Below the pieces are notes generated by a model. The model had not been told where the DNA came from, did not search any database, and worked only from the letters and a program-made list of their open reading frames with translations. Source: Erigeron canadensis (taxonomy: Eukaryota > Streptophyta > Magnoliopsida > Asterales > Asteraceae). From it: 64,000 bases of DNA. Shown here one piece after another: positions 29,215 through 43,300 of this stretch; the first letter of the stretch is position 1, and every line of letters starts with the position of its first letter. Position numbers and translations under genes: made by a program. The stretch is from positions 5,952,735 through 6,016,734 of the forward strand of contig NC_057769.1 of assembly GCF_010389155.1 (NCBI RefSeq). Reading direction: 5' to 3'.

Positions 29215-32200
29215 TTACGCTACAAAATTAGTGGGGGCTGAAAAGCCTGGTTTGTTAAACATCCTCCCTGTAATAATCTGTAATGCAAAGAGTATTTATT
29301 AGACTGCTGAAAGTATAGTTCCTTCCATAAATACGTATAATAATTACCCACGAAGATCCAGGGACTTGGCTTATCGGTTTGGTGATGATCAAGGTTGGTA
29401 GCATCTTTGCTGCTGATGATGCTTGGCTTAATTGCAATCGGAGGCATGCCTCCTATTCCTTGACACTGCAAATAGTAGCACTAGTGAGCTCAAACATATA
29501 AGTTAGAAACAGATGTAGCAAAATGGGCGGGTTGGGTAATGGGTAAACTAGCATAGGTCACCTGGGTCAGGTTGGATTGACTGACCAACTCTTATTCTTT
29601 TTCTCTTGTATAAATATTTGAGCTACTATGACTAAAACTATACGGTAGTCAGTAGGCAAACCTCCATTTGTCTAATGAAATGATTCAAGAGATTTTCAGC
29701 ATCTAGATACACTTTGGGCACCTTAGACATGTTTCATTTCTGGTTAAGTTTCTAACTATACTTGTTTACATGTCGGAGGGGTTAAAATATTCAAACTAAT
29801 TTGGTATTGGTAACCAAGTAAAAATTGCCACTTATGGTACATCACACAAGAATCATATACTTTTATTAGAAGACCGATAAAACCATCTTGAAAGGGCGAC
29901 CCAAAGGGCGTTTAGGGTACGCATGGGCATGCCTTGAAATTATCTTATATGGGTTTTGTAGCATATTGAAAAAAAAATACAATGATAGTGCTTTTTTAAA
30001 ACTATTTTCTTGTAATGATGATGCATAGTTTCACACCCGGGTTAAAAAGCCCAATCAGACGAGAATTCGTAGATGACATCTCATAAGCTCAGAAAAAGAA
30101 AAAAAAACATACCTGAGGAAGTTGTTCTTGTGTCTGCTGAACAGCATGGTATTGTTGAAAAGGATCCGTGAAATTGGGAACTCGTGGTTGGTTTTGACTA
30201 TGTGGAGGAAATGAACTCATGATTGGAGCCGCAACATTAGCTGCTTGACTTACTGCAGGACCCGCAACAGGCATTGGGGAAATGCTATATCCTGGAACTG
30301 GAAAATGTTGACCAACATGAGCTGCTGCTACTGCAGCTGGATTGGGCATTGATGAGGCTGGTAGAATGGCGGGATAAGGAACTATGGGTCGGTTAATCCC
30401 CATATCCATGCCCATACCCATACCTATTCCCATTCCCATAGCCATTGGCACACCTGGGTACATCATAGGAACCATGCTGCATCCCATTGATATCATCTGC
30501 AAAAATGATCATTTATGTCATTTAGCGTATTGATAAGTTGTAACTACTACCATAGTTTTAATGTAGAGGCGTACACTTGGTCAAAAGCTGAGACCCAACC
30601 CAACTGACCAAGACCGAAGCATTCAAAATGTTTTAAATTGATTCAGAAGTTATCTAGACAATCTGGGATGGTGTCCTTAAGAAGAATTCTATAATTTGAA
30701 GGTTTATATACCTGAACTTGCATTTGAAGCGATTTCAAGTACTCGATTGCCTCATCCAACATTGAAGCTTTGTCAGACTAGAAATACATGATAATCAGAT
30801 TAAAAGATAAAAACTGGAAAAAAGTAACATTTTTACATAAATTTTCTATTTGAACAAATAAAAGAGAATAAGTTTTTAAAATTTTTTCTTTTTGAACACT
30901 AAATTTGGTTGTTCAATTAGAAAATTTTTGGATTATCAGTTATCTTTTAAATTTTTTTTTTTTGGAAAGTGATATTTTTCATAAAAAAAAAAAAAAAACT
31001 ATCTAAGTTATATATATTAACTTTTTCTGACAAAAAATTAAACTACTAAGGGCGCGTTTAGTTGGAGAAAATGTTTTTAAGTTTTCCATTTCTAGTTTTC
31101 TAGAAAATGAAAAAGTTTAAACGCGTTCAAAATAAAAGATGAAGTTTTCATTTTTCCATTTTAGAAAAGTAGAAAACATGTTCAAATTCACTTGTTTTCT
31201 AATTTTAGGTTTATAAAAGGTTTAGAAAATAGAAAAGTGAAAACAAAAACTGAAAAAAACAGTTTTCTAATTTTAGTGCAAAAGTTGGAAAAGAGAATTT
31301 TCATTTTCTAGGAAAACTTTTCTAAAAAATTATAATTTGAACACGTTTCTTGTTTCCCATGTTTTTTTGGAAAATAAAAATGAAAAACAATGGAGTTTTC
31401 TTAAACTAAACATACCCTAATGTGTTTTTTTTCAAAAATATTTTGCATTCTACTTACTCGGTATTAGATAATTTAGGTAGTATATCACCTTTAACAGAAA
31501 TGGATGTCTCAAAGTAAGGAACCACGAACTAGAATTTCATATACAACTTCAAAAGAATGGTTGTACAACGGACCTTATTACAGCGAGGTATTAGTTCTTG
31601 CAATGCCTTCATTTTTTCATTAATCTTATCTCGGCGTCTCTACAGAAGTATCAAACCTTAACAGAGTTAGTGACCCGATCTCAATATCAACAAACTACAC
31701 AAATTTAAAAACTGAACTTCGAGAAGTAAAGTACAAACCCTTTCTGATAGATTGTGAACCTCCGCAGCACGAGACCTTCTTGTAGAGGTTGATCCACCAT
31801 GCGATTTGCACTTTGCCTCAAACTCGACGTCCTGCATAAGAAAGATAATTTATGGATCCAAAACACATAACCATTATGGAGCATCAGCAAATGTACTTTC
31901 TTGACATGAAAAACGTACAGGTTCAAAACTGCCATAATACTCGGCTTCTTTTTTAGCAAACATTGAAGCTTAGTCACTTAAATATATTACAGAGAAAACA
32001 TGTTACATATTATGATACCTCCGTTTCTTTAATGTCAACTCTGATACCCACAAACAAAAAGCATAAAAAGTTAGGAAAATTCATTAGTAATTATTTGGCT
32101 TATTGCATTACGCTGGTACTACGCTAAGTATATATACATTTTTTATGTCACTCCATATGTCCTAAAACAAGTGTCATATTACTGTTTAATTATACTTTAT

Positions 32201-35200
32201 ACCTTTAAGTTTTAACCAATCAAAATATTTTTAAAAAAGATAATGTCTTAGTGTTTTTTTCAACCTTTATGACAACTTAAGAATGAAAAAAATGCTACTT
32301 AAAATTATTGTCCAATTTTTTTGTGTTTGTGCGTCTTTTTTGTGGATCAAGTGACGTACACTAACAGATTTCTGTTTGAGACTACTCAGTCACTCAGTAG
32401 TGTCTTGTACATATATATTGAGGCGATCTCATCTGTGTGTCCCTACACGTGCAACACACGTGCCAAGCTGGCTTATGGCTTTCGCCTTTCAGAGTCACAA
32501 ACAAATTGATGCGTCATATATCGGAACTTGAGGCTACAACTTGTAGACACTTAGTGAATTTTATCATAAACTTCTTGAATTTTTTATTGGAATATCCAGT
32601 TTTATATATGTGAAGTTCATATGTTAAATACAGCTTCCTAGACATATTAATTTAGTTAATTCGATGGCATTTTAAATTCAAATTTCGAATGTATAAAAAT
32701 CAAATAAAATACTACTCGGTAATATATACTAGTAAAGATAATTCTCAGCAATAGTGTACAGGCTCATTTAAGTGCTGCTACAAAACGACATACGCCCACA
32801 GAGAAGATTGATACAAAAACGCTATACATATAAAGACAAACAAAATCTAAATAAAAAATTGCACTTATTCATTCCGGATTTTCTTCTTTTCCAACATATA
32901 TTCACTAAATAAAATTTGAATAATTTATGCTACGTACGACAGAAACCTTTTGAAAATCGAGGGGTACAGCTACGTACAATCCAAGCACGTTTTAATCGTA
33001 AACAGTGGCTGCTGCAAATGGTAAAGTCATCCATATGTGGAAGTGTCTAGCACCATCTCTAATCCTTCATATCGAAATTAGTTATTTGCTTATTTATAGC
33101 CCGACTTATCTACCATATCTATCTATATCTATACTACGGATGTCTTTTAAACTAGTTATGTGCCTCAGCGCGTTGCTGCGGAAATATATTTTTTTCAAAG
33201 TGTAATATCACAACCTTAACATCGTCACTATCACCAATAGTCGTCGTTATCACCACCAGCACATTGCGTGACTTTTGTGCTTGTGGGATCAAAATTTTAA
33301 AGTTTTTGTTTACGAAGTTTTATTAAATAGTTGTATATTAATAATAAAATTTATAAGATATGCTTTTGATATGATATGGAAAAAAATTTTATACACGTTA
33401 ACCACAGTCGTTATTACTATTACTAATATGTATATTTTAAATACTATAGATCCATTTTAAATTTTTTAGCATTTTTCAAATTTTAAAGATCTATGTTCTT
33501 TTATTATTATTATACATTAATATGTAAATAAAATCAAATGTGTTATGAAAGAAATAAACATAAAAGAAGAACAAAAAGACACACATATTTGTTTAGTGTT
33601 GAATTGTGGTTTTCCATTTCTCATTGATGTTGCCAGGTGGTTTGAGTGTTTTATACGTGTTAAAAAAACACATATATCAATGTATGTAATGTAATTTTAT
33701 ATGGATATGAGTAAAACAATCAAACCCAAGACACCCCACCGTCTTCATTCTATCTTCAAACTCTCTACCGCACCTAGTTACCCACCATTATCCTTTTTCA
33801 AAATGCAACACTATTATCTAACAACATAACCATTCACATATCACCAATTAAACACACATATGAACTCATTTCAATCATCATCGCAAATGTAACCTAGATG
33901 TAACTCATGTAATCCATAGACTCTATGTCGTTGACACCACAACTTTTCTTTCACCAGATGCTTTCATTTTCCTTTTGTATCATTCCATTCTAGTATTATG
34001 TAGCTCTCTCATTTTAACAAAAAGAAAAAAAAAAGCCATATTTCACCAATCAAGAGTATGTTGGGCTGGTGATCCCGGGTGACCACTCACCATAAAACCC
34101 AACAATAATGTTGGTGTTGGGCGGTTGTTGATCTTGGTGAGTGCCAACTACGAAAGGAAACGATAGTGGTTACGGGCAACTACTGATGTTGGTTGTTCTA
34201 GTGATTGTTAACTTTGATTAAAGGAGACCGGTGGTGGTTACCGGCGGACGGCAGTGGTTAATGAAGATTTGGTGTTTTATATTTATCTGTATTGATATGC
34301 ATATGTACATGGTTATGCTATGTAAGTTGTATCTGCTGCTTACAAAGTGTAAATAAGCAATATTAAAAATGTTTTGTACCTTATGCATATGTGTTTTGTA
34401 CCTTATGCAATATTAGAGTAACTGAGCCGACACTCAAGCCAACCGAGCCACTACTGTAGCTATCAAAATTTGGATTGTTATATATATAATTTCAATATTG
34501 ATTTTAGATACTTTCCCAAAATGCCCTTCCCATCTATTCTATATTTACCTAAAATAACTATAATATCTTTTTCTCTCCTCAAATCTCAAGCAATCATTTT
34601 TTATTCTCTCTCCTACATAAATCATTTTTATTCTTCTAATTCAAAATATTTTATCTCAAAAATCGTATATCGATAAACTATAAAAATTATATGGGTGTCT
34701 TAAAATTTCATACTCTTTCATTAGAGTAATCATTCGATATACTTTTGACGAATTTTTAAATCAGATGACGGAGCCTCGTACGGTTAAGGGCAGAGTCTGT
34801 CATATAGATCACTCCATCAATGCCACCGTCACCGCCGTCATTACATCACCACCACATTATAACCGTCGCAATGCGCGAAAACCGTTCTCGTAAGTGAAAA
34901 AGAGGCGTAAAAAATAAACTGATGTCCTGATTGTTTCATAAATTATGATGTACTCTTATAGAATTGGAATTGATTTTTGTATTTGGTTATCCAAAAATAA
35001 AAAAAATTCAGTTTGTTGAAATTTAACCATTAATTACTTTATCTTTTCATAAAATCTTTACTAAAGGAGTGAAAAGAATTAACTTTCATCATTTTCCCCA
35101 ATTGAATCTTCAAAAACAAAAATACTACTTCAAATTTCATTTTTTTTTAAGTTCTAATTCTTTTCCAAAATAATGTTAACACACATTTAGATTTATTTTC

Positions 35201-36994
35201 TTTTTAGAAACCACCTCATGTATATAAACACACAAGAAGGGTACCTGCGCAATGCAACGGCGGGGGCGGCGACGGGTAGTGGTGGCAAAAGTAATGGTAA
35301 TAGTGTGATTATTAATGTAAAAGTATATAACTGCTTCGCTAATGAAACCCTAATTCAAATGGAGGAGCATTTGTTTCCATAGAAGGATACAGGTGAACTT
35401 TGAGATATGTGTGAAGATTTTTAGTTTTTTTTAAGGGTGTTTTAGTCATATCAAAGGCTGAAAGTTTAATAAAATAAAAAAAGAGGTATTAGCTATTATA
35501 GATTATAGATTTAGATAATATAAAATGTCAAAGAAAAATCGAATAGAATAATTTAATTTAAAAAAAAAAACTTTTGCTTTATAAAGAAGTAAAGATGTAC
35601 GAAAAAATAAGTTTTAAAAAATTAAATGCTTAAAAACCTAGGTTTTTGTGTTTGTTAAAATTATAAAAAGATGACATGTGATATCTACTAATTATCTTTC
35701 CTAATCTTGCATACATCATTATATACTGTAATATTAAAAAAAAAAAAATTGGCTATTGGTTATTTGGTTTAGGGAAATTAATCATCTCTTATGCTAAAAT
35801 TATTCGTGCCGGTAATTGCACCATGAATTTTACTTCAAGAAACAATAGCTTTTACCAAACTGACTAACTTTACATTCCAAGTGTTTATTACTATGATTTA
35901 ATATGGAGAATTGTACGTTAGGCTATATATTCAGTTCTAATACTTCCAATAAATTGTAGTGTGTAATTAACTTGCAATATAAATATTAAATTTTGTAATC
36001 TTAGCTAGGAGTCTAAAATAACAAGACATAATAATGCATGTACATACCTCACAATGACATTCATTGTCATCGGTGCCTTGTCTTTTGCGTTTTTGGTCAT
36101 CAGTCGGTGTCGGTGGCGGTGGCTTCTGAGTCGACGGTTCGATACCTGCGTTTTCTCCCGAGCAACCGGTACCATGAGACGATGTCACGCTCATCTCACG
36201 TGTTACCATCTCCTTTCCTGTTGATGACGCACCTGCTACGCCAATAACACTCACACTTCCACCACATTCGACAGAAACATATGTTTCTTTATCTGACACA
36301 CGTGAAGCTTTAGACTCTAGCACTGGTACCGTGTTAGACGCGACACCATTGATAGCCAAAGTCGGCGTTATCTTACTATTATTAGCTGGCAGAGTTAGTG
36401 ATCCAGGACCACTTCTGGTCCTGGTAATTTTATTAGGTCTGCCAAAATGTAAAAAGTTTGTATATTTTGGTTGTCCCAATTCCACTTCTGACCGCTTGTA
36501 AACAGGCGAATCAGAAGATGCAATTATCTTTGAGGGTGGTGGTGGTGACAGTAACGGTATCGGATTGACAGGTGGCGTAGGATACAAAAGATCGTTATTG
36601 TATAAATAATTCTCCAACGAATTTTCATCACTAGGGTAATGAAGCCAAGATGCCATTTCATCTTCTTGCATAAAAACATGAGACGGTCCAGTAATTGTTT
36701 CGGTCTTCTTAGTTGCAACATTTGATGGTGATCTTTGGTTTTGGATCACTACTTGACCATTATGCCATAATAGCTCCATAACATCTTCATTTCCTCCCCT
36801 ATAATTTAAAATCGTAAATTATACATATAATTTCGAATAATAGTAACACTAGAAAAACTAGCAAATATGTTAATTGAAAACATTATTTGACATGTAACTA
36901 TTAATTACATTGTTGATTTCTTAGGCAAGTCTTGAAATAAGTAATCTTCTTGATCCGCTTCAAAATGATCATCAGGAACAATATGATGCATCAT
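29215..36994 (-). CDS. PIF1: PIF1-type phytochrome-interacting bHLH transcription factor
   Basis: Minus-strand exons with GT-AG borders: 36994-36909, 36798-36048, 31831-31739, 31639-31574, 30777-30712, 30496-30113, 29465-29348, 29267-29215; about 538 residues. If the last small intron is retained the frame instead ends at 29220 (about 563 residues). The N-terminus MMHHIVPDDHF...DLPKKSTMGG, followed by the phytochrome-B-binding motif MELLWHNGQVVIQNQ (about 36-50), matches the PIF1/PIL5 layout. The bHLH lies at about 297-352. Its basic part VHNLSERRRRDKIN has the His/Glu/Arg set of G-box binders, preceded by a KRKR nuclear signal. A Met-Gly-rich stretch follows (about 375-390). Known role: nuclear repressor of light responses (germination, chlorophyll synthesis), degraded after phytochrome binding. 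Intron 2 is 4.2 kb and carries transposon-like DNA. The C-terminal exon is the least certain part. Confidence 0.9.
31050..31417. mobile_element. Tourist-type MITE in a PIF1 intron
   Basis: Terminal inverted repeats GGGCGCGTTTAGTT and AACTAAACATACCC are flanked by the 3-bp direct duplication TAA (31047-31049 and 31418-31420). The 368-bp interior is A/T-rich, largely self-complementary (AGAAAACT/AGTTTTCT blocks) and non-coding. It lies in the intron between exons 4 and 5 of the PIF1-type gene and should be spliced out. Confidence 0.75.
32010..32310. mobile_element. Possible small MITE in PIF1 intron 2
   Basis: The segment holds CTCCGTTTCTTTAATGTCA and CTCCATATGTCCTAAAACAAG-like blocks of the kind found at ends of small plant MITEs, but clean inverted termini and a target duplication could not be fixed. 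Confidence 0.2.
33119..33185 (-). mobile_element. Helitron-type 3' terminus (minus) in PIF1 intron 2
   Basis: On the minus strand a 7-bp stem with one mismatch (CCGCAGC...GCTGAGG) is followed about 8 bases later by CTAG (33152-33155) and T. A plus-strand TCTATACTAC, like a Helitron 5' end, lies just to the left near 33128. Two Helitron ends may abut, but no complete element could be paired. Confidence 0.35.
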
Positions 36995-37767
36995 AGATTT
37001 TATATATGTTGATCAACTCAATCAAATCAAATCAAATAAAAAGAATATAGTTGGATGCTAGTGAGAATTTATAAGTTGGTTAATTTTATGTTATTGTGGG
37101 AATTTGTATGGAAGTGTGTACATATATATCAATGAGCGATATATGGCGGTTGCAGAGAAATATTATGTAAGATATATGTATTCATAAATATGATGATACC
37201 TTGATGAGACATTCTTCTTCCTATGATTGTACGTAAAATATAATATTATAAACTTTATAAATTTTATTTAGAAGCATTTTTATTTGGGGGTGTTATTCAC
37301 AATCATCAACTCCATCGATATTATCCTCGTATCCAATTTATATTACACATGATACCGGTATAATGTGACAGTGGTCATGGCGGCAACAGTGTGACGGTGG
37401 GGGCTGTTATGTGTGGTGGGGTGACTTCGAGTGGTGTAGATAATTAATAAAAAAATAATTGATTTAATAGATTAAAAGAATAATTTTCTAAAAGATTAAG
37501 GATTGATAGTGTAATTTAGGAGACGATGACATTTTCCCATAATATTTTAATAAGTATTTTAATACTCTGTCCATAATCCAAATTTTTCGTTAAAAAATAT
37601 GTGTTGTAAACCAGATGGTATTTAATCTGGGTCCTCCACTGACTACTAGTAGGACACCCGTCCAATCTATTCCAATTTCCAATCCCGCAAAGAGTAAAGA
37701 CCGACCCTCAACATCATAACAGCTCGATACATTAACCTTCTATTCTATTTCGACCATACATTAAGAT
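36995..37767. other. Upstream region of the PIF1-type gene
   Basis: AT-rich DNA with short GTG/GGT-rich parts near 37380-37430. At 37600-37700 there is a SINE-like tract (AACCAGATGGTA...CCCGCAAAGAG) without clear ends. No gene or sure promoter box is seen. Confidence 0.35.
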
Positions 37768-38057
37768 AAGGGATTAGTTTTCTGGAATGTAACTATCTTT
37801 GATCGAATGTCTATAATAGGAAAAAATTAAAGTTATATGTATTGTATGCAAGCAACTCGAAAAAATGTTTATTGTATGTAAGAAAACATACGTGACAACT
37901 ATATATAGGTGTCACTTGTCAGATTTTAATTAATTGGTTGAAACGACATACAATAAACATTATTTTGAGTTGTTAACATACAATACACACAACTTGAGTT
38001 ATTTCCTACTATAGACATTCATTCAAAGTTTCTTACATTCCAAGAAACTAATCCCTT
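37768..38057. mobile_element. MITE family member, copy 1
   Basis: Inverted termini AAGGGATTAGTTTTCTGGAATGTAA and its complement at the right enclose about 290 bp. The interior has mirrored blocks (TACAATAAACATT against AATGTTTATTGTA). A second copy with the same ends and interior is at 43629-43924. The flanking TTAAGA on both sides may be a target duplication. It is non-coding. Confidence 0.7.
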
Positions 38058-38632
38058 TAAGACAATCTTTCATTCATATTCAATCATAATATAAACAAGA
38101 AAGTGGAAATTAAAAACATTAAATATTATCTTATTTAATCTATATCATTTTTGAGTGATTTGACATACATTATCAAATCCAGCAGATACTTGGTTGAAAT
38201 CTTTTTGAAGTTAGAGTTTAAGGCTTAAAATGTAGACAAAAATTTTGAAATGTATTTCATCTACGAGAATTCTAAACAAGAACTCGAGACTTCAAATGAA
38301 TCCAAGTTACACTATATATTTTTTTTCTTTTTATTGATCACATACTCATTAAACTTTCGTATTTCGCATATGCATGGTACTTCTTACCGGATTACTACAA
38401 AAAGGGAGATGAAATAAAAGCGTCACTGAAAAATGAATTAAGAATACGAGAAACAACCTCCAAAATCCGGTTAAGGGAATTATACTAGTCCAAAATTTGA
38501 AAATTTTGATGATTATATTGATCACTAGAGTAATACATGGTAAAACTATGCATAAAATTAAAAATTATGAAAATTCGAAGTAATCAAAAACGTTCTAGTG
38601 TGTGTGTGTCAAGGAATGAACATTAAACTTTA

Positions 38633-39274
38633 GAGTATTCACAGTGGGAGACACTCATCCTCCAAGAACTAGTCCCTGTCAGCACCACATCAATACCACA
38701 TCAGCCCAAGGACTAATCCCCCAAAACACCCATAATGCCAGAACTAGTCTAGGACCCACCATTTATTTCACCACATATATTTTGAGATAATTAATAATAA
38801 TAATAATATAGAAAAAATAATAATAATAATATAATAATAATAACTATAATATAAAGGTTTAAATTTAAAATTAATAATAGTAATAACTATTGGGTGGTTT
38901 ATAAACTTACATATAACATGGGGGTGTAGATTAATAATATAAATAAGTTAATGCATCAAAGGCTCACAGCCACTCAGCCACCACCATCTGCATCTTCTTC
39001 GTTCCCCCTCCTCTTGCCGGAAAACATGGCTATTTTTTTCAGCCATCACTACACACAGATATATACATATATAACACATATACACATACAATATACACCA
39101 TATATACTAAATACCTAAAAAAAAAGAAAAAAAAACAAAACTCTTTGCGCTCGTCTCTGTGGGAAAGGATGACTCGAAAACTAACCAAGGACGAGTGACA
39201 CCTAGTGGTGTGCACTCGTCCTCCACTCGAAAACGAACCAAGAACGAGTGGGAACGAGCCCACTGTGATTGCTC
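38633..39274. mobile_element. Tourist/PIF-Harbinger-type MITE
   Basis: Ends GAGTATTCACAGTGGG and CCCACTGTGATTGCTC are inverted repeats with 14 of 16 matching. They are flanked by direct TTA at 38630-38632 and 39275-39277. The 642-bp interior has AAT/TAA microsatellites and repeated ACTCG/CGAGT segments and no gene. Confidence 0.75.
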
Positions 39275-39622
39275 TTACAAAAGGAGGACTAGTGCACTAG
39301 GTTATGTATGGACAGTTTTCCTTAATTTTGTTGAGAATTTAATGGGTCCCATCTCGATGTAGACCGAGTATAGGAACATCACATATGAAATTTGTATTAC
39401 CACCAATCATTGTTGATATTATCGTATTTTCCTCTTATCTTATGGTTCTATTCCATGTACCTTACCCTTCACATGGCTCTGCTTTTGTTTCTAATGGTTT
39501 TACAAACTTTATGGTGGAACTATGGTCATGTCATACATTGAGAATGAGTAATAAGAATATCAAGTTTTTATAGTGGGCTTGGTAAGTTTTTCTCTCCATT
39601 TTTTTTTGGAGATACCGGTTTC
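39275..39622. other. Intergenic DNA, no gene seen
   Basis: Open frames here are short and unlike known proteins. I see no repeat with definable ends. Confidence 0.4.
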
Positions 39623-39936
39623 TAAGGGTGGGGGAGCGCCTCGCCACCCCTCCCTTCCCCGATTTTCAATAGGTATCTGTCCGCTCTTTATTGCAAGGAA
39701 TGCCTCGTCACCCCTCCTCACTTCTCCCCACCCTTTTCTATTTTATTTAATCATATATAAAATAAAAAAGAAATAAAGAAATAAAGACAAAAGAAGAAGG
39801 AGGAAAAGACAAAAGACAATAGGCAGGGAAAAAGACACTACCCTCCCCACCCTACCGGTATCGGTTGAACGGGGCAGTATTCAAATCGGTACCTGTCCGG
39901 TACCTACTCGCTGCCTATGCGCTCCGTCCAGCCTAA
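39623..39936. mobile_element. GC/CT-rich short element, copy 1
   Basis: Starts TAAGGGTGGGGGAGCGCC and ends GCGCTCCGTCCAGCCTAA. The right end matches, in inverse orientation, the left end of 49104-49701 (TTAGGCTGGACGGAG, then CGGTACCGG-rich sequence and GGTAGGGTGGGGAG). The two are therefore members of one family inserted in opposite directions. It is non-coding, with repeated CGGTACC/CGGTATCGG blocks. The superfamily is uncertain. Confidence 0.55.
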
Positions 39937-40127
39937 TCGAAAGATTTAAGTTATTGATCTATTTGACGATGAAGCTCTTTATGAAATGACAAAAAGGTAT
40001 TGATGGTGAGGGTGTTTTTGAAGAGAAAGAGATTTGGGTGACAATGACCTGATAATTGGGAGTGGGCTAAAAAAAATACATTCTAATGATTTTTGCTGAC
40101 TTATGAAACTTTGTTGTAAGTAAGTAA

Positions 40128-40347
40128 CTGCTCAGTGTCGCCTTCCATGGATTTTGAGCCCCAATACCTCGACTGTGTATGGAGGGTTAAGATGTAAGCA
40201 GACCTTACCTCTACCTAAGTAGAGAGGCTGCTTCCAGTTTCTACCTAAATGGTAGAAAAGGCCCTCCAACCTTTGCATGGGATGAGGATCGAACCCATGA
40301 CCTCTGTCTCCAGAGGCAAGGATGTTTACCACTGATCCAACCATGTT
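40128..40347 (-). mobile_element. tRNA-derived SINE
   Basis: On the minus strand TGGTTGGATCAGTGGTAAACA resembles a tRNA-type A box and GGTTCGATCC (plus positions 40286-40295) is a perfect B box about 40 bp later. The body contains the AGGTAAGGTCTGCTTACAT segment seen in Au-like plant SINEs. About 220 bp, non-coding. Confidence 0.75.
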
Positions 40348-43300
40348 GTTTTCTTATAGTCATGATTGATTTTATTTTATTCACATTATCAATTTCTTTA
40401 TTGTACCTCATGGGTACGAGCTAACTTGTTTTAAATGTGATTTTCGAAAATACTTAGTATTTAAAGGAAAAAGCCATACGTTAGCGGCGATCAGTTGGAC
40501 CTTTAATTTATTAACATAATTTTTTATTGACTTCTTTCTTTTATTTATCCGCATAAGGCTCAATCCGGGTTGTTGTTCGTATTGGTGTAACAGGGTAGAT
40601 CAGTTTTCACAGGTTAAGCTGTTAGTGCCTATTCTGAAACTGGAGTTTCAAACATTGATTCATTAACAAAATCCAAATTAAATATGCAGCATCTACATGT
40701 TGTAAGATTGTGAACACTATCAAATTTACACAGTTTTGTTTAATGGGTTGCGAGAGATGACTAGGAACATATGGCTAGTACTCGAATGTGTCATTAGGTT
40801 AACGATCGAATCATCGAAAGCCACATAATATGTCCTCATTGTACAAATGTGGGAAAGCAGTGGACATGGATAGCAAGATATGAGTTTTTTATGAAGCCTT
40901 TGTTGGTTTACAGGTGTTCAAAATCCTTTTTTTTCCTCTTTAAAAGGTAATTGTTATATGTACATAGAGCAACAAAGTAAACCTACATTTGTATTGTAAA
41001 TCCATTTCATAGACTTATACATCTTAATTACTAAGTAGTAAGTACCAAGTATAACTTATGTGTGTGATAACATGTGCCGGGTGCATGACTGGAAATGGGC
41101 TCAAAACCAAAAAGTCAAATGTATCCAAATACTTTTGGTCCGTATAATGGGTATATATCAACTGGACTGCACTTTTGCAGGCGAATACTAGCTTGGAGGC
41201 CCAAACTTTACTGTGATTTCAAGTAGACGTTAGATGGGCATACAATAAGTGGGTTGTGAGGCCCAAACCTCATACGTTGTTAAATTTTATAACACATTGT
41301 ACAAATATTCAACGCATAGTTGTGCTAAATTTACCCAACTATGTGATATATACCAATATCAACTCCCTTTATTTTTAATTTTTACCATATCAAGAGTGTA
41401 GACAAATATTTAGTTACTAAAAGAAAAACATCTACAAAATAAGCCTGTTGATCAATAATTCTATAATCGTTTTACATTAGTAAAATCTCAAGACAGTTGA
41501 ATAAAAAGTGCGGTGATCGGTCTTCAGTCCACAGAGGCTTGCTTAATGGTCCATTTATAGAACTACTACGTGTTTTGATCTGGGTCTAAACAACCCATTT
41601 GGTTCGGAAAAAACCGACAAACCAACCAATACAGACAAATATATGTAAATTAAATGTTATTTATTCCAATGAGGGGAAGCTTTGTGATGCCAAATGAGAC
41701 TTGCCACACCCATGTGTATTTTTTGAAACCATGTACAAAAGATCACTATAGGCATTAACTAATTTGAGAATCGAGAACTAGAGTTAAAGTTGTGGCCGAG
41801 AATTGAGATTGGGCCTCTCTTAAAATTTAGTTTGGTCAAAGGTATGGGGGATCATGTGCCTTGTTCTTGGATCAGTAAAGTGCATAAACATACCTAGTGG
41901 GCTGCATTTAACTCTTCTATTTTTGATCCCTTTGTCCTTTTCTTCAACTTTTTTTTTTTTTTTTTTTTTTTTTGAACACATAGACTTTGTCTTTAGTAAG
42001 TGAAAACTATTTCATGGTATCCGGAGCAAACAACGTAAATAATTAATTTTTATTTTTTTTTTAGTTTTCCATTTTTTTTTTTTTTTTGTAATATATAATT
42101 TGTGTGAGCTTTTACGATAGTAGAAACGATGTATAAAATCAAAAGATAATGTGATTATGTTAATTGTCTATTCAAAATCTCAAATAACTAACATATATGT
42201 TGTATGTGTTTTCTTATCAAAAAAAGAATTAAAATAAGAGTTGGTACGTGCTTAATGAAATAATAAAATTTCTCATGGGTTAAGCAATTTACTAATACTT
42301 CATTTACTCTAAATGGCGGGTTGAGTGATACTTAAAGAGTAATTAAGAGACAACGTCTCTGACATGAGTGCCTTCTAGTCTACTTTACCCCCAACAAAGC
42401 CTACATATTTACGTAGATGAAGCATCTATTTAAGTCAAATATTATCTTAATCATGCAAAGTGGGTTTTGCATATCAGCAAGTCATTAGTCATCTTTCAAA
42501 TATATTAGAAAAACAACTTTATGTTTCTAATTATATATGCAAGTAATAATATTTCAAACAGTTTCACATCCAAGATCATAGTCCTAAATTGGGACTAAAT
42601 TTAATGAGTTAAAGTTTACTAAAACTGTTGATGATCTTCATGAACATTTTTAAAGCTTATTAGTTAATTATGTATCATTATTGATCTTTCAAAAGATAAG
42701 TCAACTAAAGTCGGAGAAAAAAATTGATCAAAAGTTTAGGATTGTAGATAATTATTAATTTAACTACAAGAATAGCTGGGTGTAAACATTAAAACACTAA
42801 ATTGTGGCAAAAAAGTATATTGCTTTGTAGGTCGCATTAGGTTCATAAAATTTGATAAAATTTAATGAAATTGTAATTGAATTCTTTTCCTTAATGTATT
42901 TGGTGAGTCCTATCTAAATATACTACTCCATGCATTCAACGAAGGGTGCCTATAGAATGTGTCACCAAATTAAAAGATGCAAATTAATGATAAAAAGGAA
43001 ATAAGACATAGATAGACAGAATTGTATACAATAATTAAGTACTTAAAATATAGGTAAGGAGAAATTAGTTAAGTTAAAAAAATGATGACTTTAAACCTTA
43101 ATAATACTCATCGATAATATTACGAAGTAATAATAATCATCGATACATATATTGTTACGAGTATTATATTGGTATAAGGAGAATAAATATAGAGGATATA
43201 AGAGAATAAAATAGAGGATATAAATTATATCGATGATCCGAAAGTTGAGCACAAGCATTGGCATCAATTGATGGTACATTCTTTAAGAGAAAACAAATGA

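Noticed and set aside
39039..39263. Minus-strand 74-residue frame
   Set aside because: Lies inside a MITE with clear termini; poly-Phe and Tyr/Val runs come from simple sequence.
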